A stretch of DNA of 64,000 bases, taken from NCBI GenBank assembly GCA_004519485.1, contig CP038127.1, positions 310,001 through 374,000 on the forward strand, read 5' to 3'. Numbering within the stretch: position 1 is the first letter of the stretch; every line of letters begins with the position of its first letter. This document shows positions 47,902 through 58,479 of this stretch, piece after piece. The translations under genes and the position numbers were made by a program. Source of the DNA: Nannochloropsis oceanica (Eukaryota; Sar; Eustigmatophyceae; Eustigmatales; Monodopsidaceae). A model generated the notes under the pieces. It saw only the letters and a list, made by a program, of their open reading frames with translations, did not search any database and had not been told where the DNA came from.

Positions 47902-50900
47902 ATGGCCGACGACGTCCGAGCCCGCAAACTCCAACCCATCTACAATGCCTTAGACGCTCGAAACTACAAAATGGCTATTAAATTATGCACCAAAAAGGAC
48001 TTGGAGAGATGGGACATTGTCAAGACCCTGAAAGCGCACGCGTTGGAAAGGCTTGGGAAGGTGGAGGAGGCTTTAGAAGTGTGTGCGGAAGTGGCAGCAC
48101 ATAAGCCCACAGATGAGACGGTAAGAAAATGAGTATGTCGTAGGGATACTAGGAGAGAGGTAAAATTCAGGAGGAAAACTGCTGCCTACGCAAAAATTTA
48201 AGTCCACCCGCGAGAGGCCATCTCACGCTACCAAATCCCCCTAAACTCCCCCCTTCTCTCCTTCTCTCTTCCCTCCCTCCCTCCCTCCCTCCCTCCAGGT
48301 ACTCAATACTCTGGTGCTCACGTACAAATTGACGGGGCACACACGAGAAGCGATTGCCTGCTACGAAGCCGCCCTCGCGCAAGAAACGCAGGGAGGGAGG
48401 GAAGGCGGGTTGATGAACATGGAGAATGGCCGGGAGTTAGTCTACTGTTATGTCCGCGGGAAAGAGTGGGGGAAAGCTCAACTCTTGGCGATTCGGTTGT
48501 ACAAGCAGTGCTCTTCTCTCCCTCCCTCCTTCCCTCCCTCCCTTCGTTCGGCCACCCAATATTTGTTTTGGGCCGGAACGATGATGTTTTTGAAGGAGGG
48601 AGGGAGGGAGGGAGGGAGGGGGGGGGGGGGAGGAGGAAGGGGTCAGGGCTAGGCCGATGCTGGCGTTGGCGGTACGGATGGTGCAGAAGGGCTTAGAGGA
48701 GAGAGAGAGGCTGGGAGGAAGGGCAAGTGGGGAGGAGGTGGGGCTATATGTGATGTTATTGGAAGAGCAAGGAGAAGATGAAAGGGCCTTGGAAGCCCTG
48801 AGGAAGTGGGGAGGGAGGGAGGGAGGGAGGGAGGGAGGGGGGGAGCAAGGGAAGGCAGCGAGGGAGGAAGGGGGGGGCACGATGTTGTTCATGTCGGAGA
48901 GAGAGCAGGCAGGGATGGAGGGAGGGCTGTTGAGCAGGTTGAGGAGGTGGGAGGAAGCAGCAGCATTACATAAGACGCAGGTTGAGAAACACCCTGACCA
49001 GTGGCAGGAATGGGTGGGGCTGCAAGAGGCATGGAGGGAGAGAGGGAAGGAAGGAGGGAAAGATGGAGGAATGGAAGAAGAGCTGGTGTTCATGAAGAGG
49101 CTGCAGGCGGTGCATCCTCTGTGTAGAGGCCCTCACTTGGCGGAGCTGGAGTGGAGGAAGAGGAGGGTGGAGGGGGAGGGAGGGGGGGAGGGAGGGGGGG
49201 AGGGAGAGGAGGAGGAGATAGGCAGACTGGTGGTGGAGTACGTGAAAAGATTTGGGACGAAATTGTGTTGTTATGATGACCTGTTGCCTTATGCCTCGCT
49301 GTTAGTGAAGAGGAGGAAGGGAGGGACGGAGGGAGGGGAGGCGTGGCGGTGGGTGGTGGAGAGGTTGGAAGAGATGGCGATGGAGAACAGTGTGCTGGAG
49401 GAGGAGGGAGGGAAGGAAGGAGGGAGGGAGGAGCTGGTGAAGAGATTGCAGAAGTTTATCAGAACGCAGCAATTGTTGCGTTTATTGGGGGGGGGGGGGA
49501 AGGAAGGGGGGCAAGGGGGGAAGGAGGAGTGGGTGCGGCGGTTGAGTGAGGAGTTTTCGAAGACGCAGTTTGTGAATGAAGAGGCGGAGGGAGGACAAAG
49601 AGAGGTACAACAGGGAGATGAGCTCATCCTCCTCTGCGTCCACCTCCTGCATGACTTGGAGAAAGAAGCCGAACGAACCTTCCCTCCCTCCTCCTCCTCC
49701 TCCTCCTCCTCCACCACCACCACCACCCTCTATACCCTCCGCCTCCGCCTGGAAGCAGCCACGCTGCTCGAGCAGGCCTTGCGGTATTCTCCCTACAATT
49801 ACCATTTTCGAATCGCGCTCCTGGGAGTGTACGAACGACTCGGGGCCGGTGCCTCGGGCGTCAAGCACTTCAATGGACTGGAGACGAAGCAGGTGTGTCC
49901 TTCCTTCCCACCCTCTCTCCCTCCATCCCTGCATTCACCTCCTTCCCTCTCTTGTTCTTCTACCTTTTTAATTTATGTGTATGTCTGATTTATTGTTCTT
50001 TGCTTTTCATGTACATTTTTATTCATTCATTTTTGATCTATATATTATTCATTTGTTTTGGATTTATATTTTATTTTTATTCATCAAATATATATATCAT
50101 CAAATATATATATATATTTGCATGTATATATGCATTCAATGCATGTGTGTATGTATCTATGTATGTGTATATACATGCTATATACTTATTTTACAGCTCT
50201 TCTACCTTCTCTACTTCCACATGTCTTGGTCAGCCGATTCCCCAAATACAAGCACCCCCTCCCCCTCCCTCCCTCCTTCCCTCCCTCCCCAGGTGCAACT
50301 CGACACCCTCTCCTTCCTGCTCTTTCCCCTCTGTTTTTCTACCGGGCTATTCCCCGAGGCGATGCAGCAGCTCTCCGACCTCCTCTCCTTTCATTCCTCC
50401 GCTCAGAAAGAAGGGGAAGACCACCTTGCCAAGTCTCTGGCCAGGTACACCCCTCCCTCCCTCCCTCCCTCCCTCCCTCCCTCCCTCCCTCCCTCCCTCC
50501 CTCCCTGGCTGCCTGTCCAGCGGCTCCTTTCCCAAAAGCATTCGGTTCAGATGCTCCTCCTTCCCTCCCTCCATGGCCCCTCCTCTATCAGAGACATAGA
50601 GACAGACACACACGCAGAGAGAGAGAGAGAGAGAGAGAGAGAGCTGTCATCGCCCTCACACTCTCTCCTTTCATCCATCCATCCCTCCCTCCCTCCCTCC
50701 CTCCCTCCCTCCCTCCCTCTGTAGCGGCACCTACACCAAAACTGTCGAGATTCAAGCATTCCTCCATCGGTCCCTCCGTCAGTCCCTCCAAAGGGGCCTA
50801 GGACAAACAGAGAAAGTAAGGTTAGAGCTGCTGGGGAGGGGGGAGGGAGGGAGGGGGGGAGGGAGGGAGGGGATTGTGGTGTACTTGAGCGAGGTGAATG

Positions 50901-52022
50901 GGGGGATGCTGCCGGAGAGTGTGGTGGAGGAGACTGAAGGGGAGGGAGGGAGGGAGGGAGGGTGGGTGGATAACATGGATCGGAGTGTGTTGAGGAGATG
51001 GGAGTATCTTCAGGAGGAGGGAGGGAGGGAGGGGGGGGAGGAAGGACGGGAGAAGGAGGCATGTGGCACGGATACGGTTGGGGGTAGCCGTGAACAGATT
51101 AATGATGGAAGTGCTACAGGCGGAGGGAGGGAGGGAGGGAGGGAGGGAGGGGTGGAAGGATAGATTGGAGGCTGTGCATGCCCCGTTGTTGGAGCTGGGC
51201 TACCTGGGGAAGGAGGGAGGGAGGGAGGAAGGGAGGGAGGGAGGGAGGGAGGGAGGGAGGGAGGGAGGGAGGGAGGGAGGGCATCTGGGTTGGAGGTTGG
51301 CGTGGGTGTGCCTGAAGGCGGCGGTGGTTGTGATGCAGGGAGGGAGGGAGGGAGGGAGGGAGGACGTACTCGAAGAGATAATCGTAGAGATAAGAGATAT
51401 CAACACATGTTTGCTCGAGGGAGAAGGAAAGCCTTTTGCTATGCTTCTCGTCAAGGAGGGAAGAAGGGAGAGAGGGAAGGAGGAGGGGCTGTTGGACCCC
51501 GGGTGGTTGAAGGCGTGCAGTGAGATGGTGGTCGGCATGGGAAGTGTCGCCTGCCCTCTTCTAACGAAAATTGCGGTAGTCATTATGGGGGAGGAGGGGA
51601 GGGTGGGTGGTGGAGGAGGAGGAGGGAAGAAAAAGGGGGGGAGAAGGGGAACAATAAGGTTGGAGTCGGCCACGATGGAGCCGGCGTCGGTGGAGGGATG
51701 GAAGGATGGAGGGACGGTAGGAGGGATTAAATTAAAGAGTGTCCTGCACTCGTTCCTGGCTTTTTTGAAGGACTTGGAGGGGGCTTTAAATTCCTTTGCT
51801 TCTGCGTCTCTGTCTACAGAGGAAAGGAAGAGGAGGGAGGAAGGGAGGGAGGGCGCGGGGGAGGAAGAAGAGAACTGGTTGACGTTTGTGAGGGAGGGAG
51901 ATTATGCAGACCTGAGGGAGGTAGTAAAGGAGGACGTGAGGGCGAGCCATCGATTGTCATGTGAGAGGCTGGGAAGGATCGTTAAGGCTAAGAGGGAGAT
52001 GATGAATGGATACACGGAATGA
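47902..52022 (+). CDS. NAA25: N-terminal acetyltransferase B auxiliary subunit NAA25 (Mdm20)
   Basis: Ribosome-binding TPR partner of the catalytic NAA20 in NatB, which acetylates Met-Asp/Glu/Asn/Gln N-termini. Exons 47902-48120, 48299-49892, 50293-50444 and 50725-52022. The start is MADDVRARKLQPIYNALDARNYKMAI, as in human NAA25 (RRLRPIYDYLDNGNNKMAI). KAHALERLGKVEEALEVCAEVAAHKPTDE, RGPHLAELEW and VEYVKRFGTKLCCYDDL also follow the human order. TPR-like helices continue to KAKREMMNGYTE. In the given sequence exon 2 and exon 4 each carry one base too many to stay in frame. The first change lies near a 13-G run (about 48618-48630) and the second near an 8-G run (about 51031-51038). Both regions are GGGA arrays and protein similarity continues across them. 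So a sequence or assembly error, length polymorphism or a tiny intron is likelier than a dead gene. Confidence 0.88.
48601..48633 (+). repeat. (GGGA)n passing into a 13-G homopolymer in NAA25 exon 2
   Basis: Repeat tract that coincides with a one-base change of reading frame in the NAA25 coding sequence. Confidence 0.85.
50454..50505 (+). repeat. (CCCT)n tract in NAA25 intron 3
   Basis: Pure CCCT run right after the exon-3 donor. The same intron also has a GA array (50616-50643) and a second CCCT run before the acceptor (50681-50719). Confidence 0.92.
51213..51281 (+). repeat. (GGGA)n tract inside NAA25 exon 4
   Basis: About 70 bp of GGGA in coding sequence, read as repeating Gly-Arg-Glu-Gly in the frame that carries the conserved flanks. 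Confidence 0.9.
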
Positions 52023-52521
52023 GGGGGCGTGAGAGTAGAAAGGAAATAGGGCGGGAGAGCAGTCAAAGTAATTTGTATCACCAAAATGGGTGGGTAAATT
52101 GATTTATCTACCTATTCTCTACGTTACCTAGTCAGATAGAGCAAAAAATGAATTAATAAAACTTCCCGGAGACGCAAAATTTGTCAAGTTCGTGCTTTCA
52201 GGAAAATGTAACCAAAATCGACCATCAGTCGTAGGATTTTCCACCGTCTCCCACGCCATCTTCAGGAGGTGGAAACGTCCTGTTGGTGCATCTGGACGTG
52301 GGTCTCGATTACAACGAGAGCATCTGCATCCAGCGGGACGGATGGCAAAATTGAAGGTGTTGTAGTGTAAAGTGATCAACTAGAAAAGCTCATCCATTTC
52401 TTCCGGTTCTTGGTTAGACAACTACCTTGCTACCGCTCTCTCTATTAATCTCCACCCGCTAAGGGGACCCATAAACTCTTGATTGTATAGATCCCCTTGC
52501 TCCAGCCCTCAACTTATATCA
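52023..52521. other. intergenic region at the left edge of the accessory island
   Basis: About 500 bp, AT-richer than upstream and lacking GGGA tracts. No domain is visible in its frames. Confidence 0.45.
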
Positions 52522-52740
52522 ATGATCACTACCGCCACCTTCAACGCTGCACAGCATAGCATCACCGCCGCAACCACCACCAGTTGCAGCAAGTGTGTCA
52601 ATGATCCCTGTGGCGCTCCCAAGGACGCAGTCGCTCTGGGGCTTCGACAGGAAGAGTGTTGGGGAGAGGATTTGAAGTTGACCTATCTGGCCTGTCGTCA
52701 TCGCGCCCGGCGCCAGGTAAAAACAGGCGGACGAACGTGA
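52522..52740 (+). CDS. possible small Cys-containing protein
   Basis: A 72-residue frame from ATG 52522. It has five Cys in SCSKCVNDPCGAP, QEECWGEDLK and YLACRHRARR, and then a basic tail. The spacing is not the twin C-x9-C of CHCH proteins. The tail recalls cytochrome oxidase assembly factors of the Pet191/COA5 type only vaguely. A CAG-GTAAAA sequence at about 52716 could be a splice donor, so the real product may continue elsewhere. I regard it as a candidate only. Confidence 0.3.
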   Translation: MITTATFNAAQHSITAATTTSCSKCVNDPCGAPKDAVALGLRQEECWGEDLKLTYLACRHRARRQVKTGGRT

Positions 52741-53147
52741 AACGTAGTAGTAACGCACAGGTCACGCTCTATCCATTCGTGCTTGCGGGATGAAGAGATG
52801 CTCTTCTTGCCCTTCCTTTGGACAGCGTAGTCCCACATATTTGAGGCTCTGTAATTAGCGTCAATGTATGTTGTGTGATCTATGTATGTATGGTAGATAC
52901 ACATATTGTATCCCCATGTGGCGATGCATATCGTCGTTAGGGGCCCATGGGGCGGAAGAAACACGTTGGACGACCCCTATAATCTAGTCAATTATTAGTC
53001 CTCCTGTTCTTCTGGTATGCACGACTTATAGTTATTGTAGTCGTCCTCAATGGAAATCATGCACGACTACGACTAATCACATGACTATCGACGACTATCG
53101 TAATAATCAGTCGTACAGGCCATTTTTGCAGAATAGTCGTTCGTCAA
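52741..53147. repeat. AT-rich stretch with scattered CGACTA/TAGTCG motifs
   Basis: From about 52980 to 53145 the hexamer CGACTA or its complement recurs many times, both in tandem and separated (for example CGACTACGACTA near 53067). It directly borders the first inverted-repeat element. No coding sequence is evident. Confidence 0.5.
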
Positions 53148-53300
53148 CGTGTGGGGGTAGCTGTCGGCATCAGTCCCACCCTTTGGCGCAGGATGACCGG
53201 CAGGTAAAGGAGCTGCTTGTTCAGAGCGGGATGGTGTCATCGTCCCGCTGAAACGCCAGTGGCCTGATGCCGGTAGCTACCCCGTCACGTGAGGCGGGCT
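53148..53300 (-). mobile_element. short inverted-repeat element, copy A (MITE-like)
   Basis: Non-coding element whose ends are inverted copies of each other. CGTGTGGGGGTAGCTGTCGG on the left pairs with CGTGACGGGGTAGCTACCGG read from the right, 16 of 20 matching. Its interior (a GCATCAGGCCACTGGCG-type block, a GCGGGACGATGA-type block and CCATCCCGCTCTG) recurs in copies B and C, but in the opposite orientation. Flanking sequence at 53305-53329 (GTAGATGCCATCATGCCGG) is also shared with the other copies, so the true unit may be longer. No transposase is present. Confidence 0.65.
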
Positions 53301-53811
53301 CATGAAGTAGATGCCATCATGCCGGTGGCAAAGCATGTGATGGTGGGTGAAACCCCCCATTAAAAAACCCAATATGAACAAAAACTTACATACCTTTCTG
53401 TACAGGCAGCGCGCATCTGTCAAAGGGAGCCACAGAGCCGTCTCAGCATGTAGTACAGCGATATTATTGTACATGTTGAAATGTAATGTTTGTTAAAATG
53501 TAACTTACTGTCACCTTTTCAAATTGAAGCTCGTACCTAATTCAAGGACTATTTTCCTACTACCATTTCGATTTCAGAAGATAATAAATAGCAACTATCT
53601 CAGTGTTTTCTATGCCTCATAACGCGTATAGACCCTCCAATACTCGAGACCCTTGAATTTTCCCTCGCCGTGAATGACGAGATTTTACGCCATGGGGATG
53701 ACTTTTATAATAAGGTATGAATAAAACACTGAAGTAAGGATCGTTACAGAGAAGGCTTTCTAAATCATTTCCAATGTCAACAACACAAATCACTCCCACA
53801 GTCTATTCTTG
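53301..53811. other. AT-rich spacer before the glycosyltransferase gene
   Basis: About 510 bp with no gene. It includes the flank shared with copies B and C and a CTGTACAG palindrome near 53398 that also occurs near 55075. Confidence 0.45.
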
Positions 53812-54567
53812 ATGAGCATTTTTTTATCAACGAAACTATACTTGGCATCACGCACATCACATCTTTACGATGACAACGTTGTCGATTTACGCAACAGCTC
53901 CCGATTCAAAGAGCCAAGCACAGCCTTTGTCACATTCATTATCCCTTCGAAGGGACGGGATTCTATTGGTCAAGCCGTCCAATCCCTCTTCAACCAAACC
54001 AGTAATACATGGAAAGCTGTGATCATTTTCGATGGCAAGCAGATAAATTTAACCTCAACAGTATCGGCTTACTTATCTGATCCGAGAATCACATACTACA
54101 CCATTCAAAAGTTGGCATCATCAAACCATGCAGGTACTCTTCGAAATTATGGAATGAGCAGGGTCGAATGCTCAGAATGGTTTGCATTCCTCGATGATGA
54201 TGACGTTCTGGCACCCGAGTATGTTGCTCGACTTAGGGAGGAAGCCGAAGTCAGTACACTTGTTCAAACTGTCATATTCCGGATGAGTGTCTCAAACCCA
54301 TATCTACCACCAATATTACCTCCTAAGAATCATGACATGTTCAAAAGGGATCGTGTGGGAATAAGTTTTGCAATTAAGAGGCAACTGTTTGAAAGCGGCC
54401 TATGGTTTGAGCCTTCACAAACAGAAGATTTTGACTTGTTGAAGCGCATATTCGAATCGGATTATGATATGGTCATATCCCCATACGTTATGTATTATGT
54501 AAGAAACGTACGTCCCGATAATCCAAGGGCAGAGTATCCTAGAGTTAATGTAAAAAAAGGGTTCTAG
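53812..54567 (+). CDS. family 2 glycosyltransferase (GT-A fold), intronless
   Basis: 251 residues from ATG 53812 in one exon. The fold begins with the typical first strand FVTFIIPSKGRDSIGQAVQS, then LFNQTSNTWKAVIIFDGK. Next come SSNHAGTLRNYGMSRVECSEW and the metal/nucleotide-sugar site FLDDDDVLAPEY, which corresponds to the DxD motif. A likely catalytic-base segment SQTEDFDLLKRIF follows. These are the core elements of GT2 enzymes that transfer sugars from NDP-sugars, and the length suggests a whole catalytic domain without a membrane anchor. Base composition stands out: three sampled 60-base lines (53881, 54121, 54481) hold 28, 27 and 24 G/C, about 44 percent, and there are no GGGA/CCCT tracts. 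It lies between inverted copies A and B of a short repeat element. Acquisition from another genome is a reasonable inference. Acceptor sugar is unknown. Confidence 0.85.
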   Translation: MSIFLSTKLYLASRTSHLYDDNVVDLRNSSRFKEPSTAFVTFIIPSKGRDSIGQAVQSLFNQTSNTWKAVIIFDGKQINLTSTVSAYLSDPRITYYTIQKLASSNHAGTLRNYGMSRVECSEWFAFLDDDDVLAPEYVARLREEAEVSTLVQTVIFRMSVSNPYLPPILPPKNHDMFKRDRVGISFAIKRQLFESGLWFEPSQTEDFDLLKRIFESDYDMVISPYVMYYVRNVRPDNPRAEYPRVNVKKGF

Positions 54568-54691
54568 TCAACGGACTATACAGAAAGTTATGTACTTTAT
54601 TTCTCTTTTTTCTTTTTGGGGTTTAAATCACCATTACGAGCCTTGCTACCGACATGTTGGCATCTACTTTTATCTTGATGTAAGCACCAAA

Positions 54692-54826
54692 ATAAGCCCG
54701 CCCCGCATGACGGGGTTGCTGCCGGCATCAGGCCACTGGCGTTTTCGCGGGACGATGACGCCATCCCGCTCTGGACAAGCCGCTCCCTTGGCTGCCGATC
54801 TTCCCGCGCCAACGAGTGGGACTGAT
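54692..54826 (+). mobile_element. short inverted-repeat element, copy B (right end missing)
   Basis: Begins ATAAGCCCGCCCCGCATGAC and continues through the same interior blocks as copies A and C up to GTGGGACTGATG. The expected right terminal repeat is not found, so this copy looks truncated. It points away from the glycosyltransferase gene and is inverted relative to copy A on the other side. Confidence 0.6.
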
Positions 54827-55267
54827 GGAGCTCAAGACGCGAGCGTCGTATGCGGTGTTTTTTTGGAAATCGATATCGCCGCCGGTAGTCATTTCTATGT
54901 GCGTGCCCAGTACATTGCTGACATACGCACTAGACGATAATTAAAGTGGCCGTTGAAAGTCAGCCGTGCCAAAGATCGCTTTCCCCGCGACTATGAATGG
55001 TTTGTTTCCTGGTGGGAGGGGAGGGGGTAAAATCCTCGAAAAATAAAATGGATAAAAAAATACATAACTCTCTGTACAGTCTGTACGCATTTCGTCATTT
55101 GCAAATGGTTATGGTTATTACGCGCTTCGCGCTTCGTTGGCTCAGCCTAAATAAGAGATCAATTGTGTAGAGGAAGATTTATCTTTTTTTAAAAACATGA
55201 TAAAAACTACTGGCAGTACCTTTACCAACATGATGAGATCTACTTCAATCACATTGTGTGCATCAAG
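54827..55267. other. AT-rich spacer between repeat copies B and C
   Basis: About 440 bp without a gene. It contains a CTGTACAG palindrome near 55075, a GCGCTTCGCGCTTCG repeat near 55122 and the CAACATGATGAGATCTACTT flank typical of the element family at 55228-55250. Confidence 0.45.
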
Positions 55268-55448
55268 ATAAGCCCGCCCCAAGTCACAGGGCACACGCCG
55301 GCATCAGGCCAGCATTAGGTCACTGACATTTCTGCGGGACGATAACGTCAACCCTCTCTGAACAAGCCTCTCCTTTAGCTTCCGGTCATCCCGCAACCAA
55401 GAGTGAGTCTGATGCTGGCACGTGGCCGGTGACTCGTTGCGGGCTTAT
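55268..55448 (+). mobile_element. short inverted-repeat element, copy C (both ends present)
   Basis: 181 bp bounded by inverted ends ATAAGCCCGCCCCAAGTCAC and, read from the right, ATAAGCCCGCAACGAGTCAC (17 of 20 matching). The interior is alignable by eye with copies A and B. The longer outer sequence GTGCTCAC at 55453-55460 has its counterpart TAAGCACC upstream of copy B. Size, lack of coding capacity and paired ends fit a miniature inverted-repeat transposable element. The parent transposon is unknown. Confidence 0.7.
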
Positions 55449-55859
55449 TTTGGTGCTCACAATATGCTATTTAATTAAATTAAATTTATTAATACGGCGG
55501 GAAAGTCTTGTAGTTGTCACCATGACGAGTGTGGGCACCATTTTAAATTGCGTTTTAGAGAAGGGGATGAGGGCGTGATTCGATAAATAGAGCGAAATGA
55601 TAAAACGACATACTACTACAGTCACTCAAAGCCTTAAGCGGCACAATAATAATCATCAACATTACAATTCCTCCGAGGATATCACGTCGTGTCAGAATTA
55701 ACGTTGCTCGGGCCCATGAGCTAGAGGCCTAGGTTCATAAAGTGCAAGAGACATTTGCCGTCACCCCCTTAGTATATACATCAAAGGAAGGAAATCAGAT
55801 CCAAAGTATAATGAAGCAAGGCAAGCCATTTAAGGAATGATCCTTATTTATCTCCCCAG
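55449..55859. other. AT-rich spacer
   Basis: About 410 bp with no visible gene. It ends in a CTCCCCAG acceptor-like sequence that leads straight into the coiled-coil repeat copy. Confidence 0.4.
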
Positions 55860-56524
55860 GAGTATGCGGTAGGCCTCCAGGTCGTTGACGGGGTGCTAGG
55901 GATCGCTAGCTTTACCGCGTGGCCGTCCATCACCTCGAGAGATATCCAGCGTGTCACGGGCGAGCGAGCAGCAGACATCAAACTAGCAGCGGCGGAGATC
56001 AAGCGTATCGAGGGCGAGCGAGCGGCAGACATCAGACTGGCAGCGGCGCAGATCAAGCGTATTGAGAGCGAGCGAAAATTGTCGGAGAAGCGTTGGAGGG
56101 CGGAGGTGGAGAAGTACAAGCATGACTTGCAGTTGAAGCATACCGAAGACTGCAAACCGTACCAGGCCGCAAAGGAGCAGGCAAACAAAGAGAGGGGAGG
56201 AACAGGAGGGCGGGAAAAAGAAGAGGGGACAAACTAGCTTTTCAGACGCTGCGTAGCTGTATAAAATATATGTAAAAGACACATTCAAAGACAGAGATGG
56301 GGATATAAGGAGGAGGTGGGGACTTGACACAAGAAAAATGCCAAATGCCAAAAGGAGGGCTCCTCACATATTGTGACCCTGGTGATTTCTTCGTTTCTCC
56401 ATTTTGCTTCGATGTACGTGCTCATCATTCAATCTCTTCCGCACTAACGCCGCGAGGCACTCTTCTGACTGGTGCAAGATCCGTCGCTTGTCAAAAGGGG
56501 CTCGGGCAGAGGTGGTGGGGACGA
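55860..56524 (+). repeat. coiled-coil coding repeat, copy 1
   Basis: Frame open from about 55860 to the stop at 56237. It reads EYAVGLQVVDGVLGIASFTAW, then a charged helix with two near-identical 18-residue units (GERAADIKLAAAEIKRIE / GERAADIRLAAAQIKRIE), then SERKLSEKRWRAEVEKYKHD and a Lys/Gly/Glu tail ending EEGTN. A short hydrophobic stretch followed by a long coiled coil suggests a membrane-anchored or oligomeric protein. An AG acceptor precedes it, so upstream exons may exist or be lost. The non-coding part to 56524 is also conserved in copies 2 and 3. I do not recognise the family. Confidence 0.6.
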
Positions 56525-56915
56525 GGGAATTTCAAAAATGAGAGCGAGCAGGGAGTCAAGAAACTGTAGAGCAAAAACTAAGAAATCCGGAGGGAAGCCA
56601 TCAGAGGGATGTGAATAGATGTATGAGTCAGAGAAGAGGGGATAGGCAGTGAGATTGCACGACAGGAGGCAGGAGTTGGGCGAAAGGAAATAGAGAAGAA
56701 GACGAGGGTGAAGATAAAGGAGAATAAGAAAAAAAAGCGAAGTTGAGGAAGAAAGAATAGAGAAATAAGAAGAGGAAAAAGAAGGAAAAGAATCACAAGG
56801 AGAAGAGGAGGGGAAGAAGGAGAAGAGCCACCATCACTTCAACATCAGCTGCATAGCCCCGACCTTACATATATTTCTTTTCTTTCTCTTGATCTATACT
56901 CCCACCTTCCCTCCC
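56525..56915. other. purine-rich spacer next to TAF9
   Basis: About 390 bp, strongly GA-rich on the plus strand from 56640 to 56830. It contains the TAF9 3' UTR and no gene. Confidence 0.45.
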
Positions 56916-58070
56916 TCACACCACTCCTCCTCCGGTCTCTGCCCCGTCCTCCCCCCCTCCTCTTCCTCCTCCTCCTCCACCACTCATCATCAACCTCAAG
57001 TTCTTCTCCCCCCTCCTCGCCATCCTGGCCGGCGCCGCCTCCTCCCCTGTCCCACTTCCTCCCTCCCTTACACCCTCTTCCTCCTCCACCTCCATCCCTC
57101 CTTCCACCCCTTCCCCCTCCCGGGACAGCAAAGAGATGGATCGGGGAGTGCCAGCCACATAGTCGTTGGCAAGGAGCTCGTCTCCCGCAGCCTGGCTTAA
57201 GGGCGGGAGGGAGGGCGTGAAGGAAGGAGGAAAGGGCTCCAGTTTCTGACTGTTGATGACGGCGGCGACTTGCACCATGCGCTGCAGAGGGGTTGGGAGA
57301 GAAGGAGGGAGGGAGGAGGGAGGGAAGGGAGAAGAGGGATACATGGTAGAGAAAGCGAAGAGGGAGGGAGAGAAGGAAGGAGGGTGGAAGGAAGAGAGAG
57401 AGGAGGAAGGGAGAGAGGAGGGAGGAAAGGACTTACGTCACGTGGAGGGATTGGCGAGGAGCTACTGAAGGTATCCTTGGCCTGAGCGGCGAGGCGGGCG
57501 TCTGATATGTCAATGTGCTGTGGAAAGGAGGAAGGGAAAGAGGGAGGGAAGGAAGTAAATGTAAGATGGAGCCGTGAAAAGACTGGGAAAGAGCACCTCG
57601 ATTTTCGGTAGAAATTCGCCCTGTAGACGGCGACAGCACATATTTTTGTCCAAGTGAAAGAAAGGAAGGGAGGGGGGAAGGGAGGGAAGGGAGGGAGGGG
57701 CGAAATGGTGCCTTAGCGTGTTGTCACCCTCCTTGTCTGTATCTCACCTTGCGTCTTGCATACTGGGCGTAGTCCAATGATTCCGTCAGTAGGTCGTTCA
57801 CATTGCCTAGGAGTGCGTGTGTGTGAAGGGAATTCATACATCGGTGAGATGAGTGTGGTGAAGGTGCAGTGGGCGTGATTTATGCAGAGCAGTGGCCTCT
57901 ACAGCTTCTCTACCCCTCTATCCCCTTTCCCTGCTGTCGTCTTCCAAGCACCAGCAACAGCAGCACTTACGACGCAAGTACTCGGCCAGCAACCCAGTGA
58001 CTTTGGGGTCGTAGTCCTCCACGCCAATCGAGGCCAAGACCGCAGCGGCGAGCTGCGTTTCGTTCATCAT
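56916..58070 (-). CDS. TAF9: TAF9, TFIID/SAGA subunit
   Basis: Histone-fold TBP-associated factor that pairs with TAF6. Four exons: 58070-57971, 57806-57748, 57517-57437 and 57281-56916, giving 201 residues. The start is MMNETQLAAAVLASIGVEDYDP. The histone fold continues VTGLLAEYLRRNVNDLLTESLDYAQYARRK and HIDISDARLAAQAKDTFSSSPIPPRD, then VAAVINSQKLEPFPPS, which follows human TAF9 ([44 protein letters not shown]) through the conserved region. The first ATG of an ATG-ATG pair was used. The C-terminal 100 residues are low complexity with Glu/Gly runs and are not conserved. The short 59-base exon 2 makes this gene easy to miss. It sits between two parts of the repeat island. Confidence 0.92.
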
Positions 58071-58479
58071 GTTGTGCGTGTAGTGGCGGGTGAAGAAGTG
58101 AAGAAGACGACCGGGGCTGGCTGGCAGAGAGACAGGAAAGCAACGGGGCTGCCTGCTTTTGGATGTGGACGTGAAGGGAGGAGGATAAGGATAAATGGCA
58201 AATCTGAAAAGTGCCAGTCTCACGGAAGGTATTGGTGGGGGCATCATGGAAGGTGCATGATACCGTGGATGTTAACAAACGACCTCATCGTTGATGTTAG
58301 TCATGTTTATGCATGGTTACCTTACACCGTCAGGTGATTTCGCGGAGACATTTCACGACCTCATTTCACGGCCTCAACCTCCCCCTTTCACCCGCGTGTT
58401 CAGGCCGCTTTCCACGGCTTGATTACACGGCCTCTTGTCAGGCCACCGCCACAGCACATGAAACAACACAGAAAGCAAC
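58071..58479. other. upstream region between TAF9 and the next reading frame
   Basis: About 410 bp. Short TTTCACGGCCTC-like motifs recur at about 58340-58445 (CACGACCTC, CACGGCCTC, CACGGCTTG, CACGGCCTC), a loose direct repeat. No gene seen. Confidence 0.45.
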
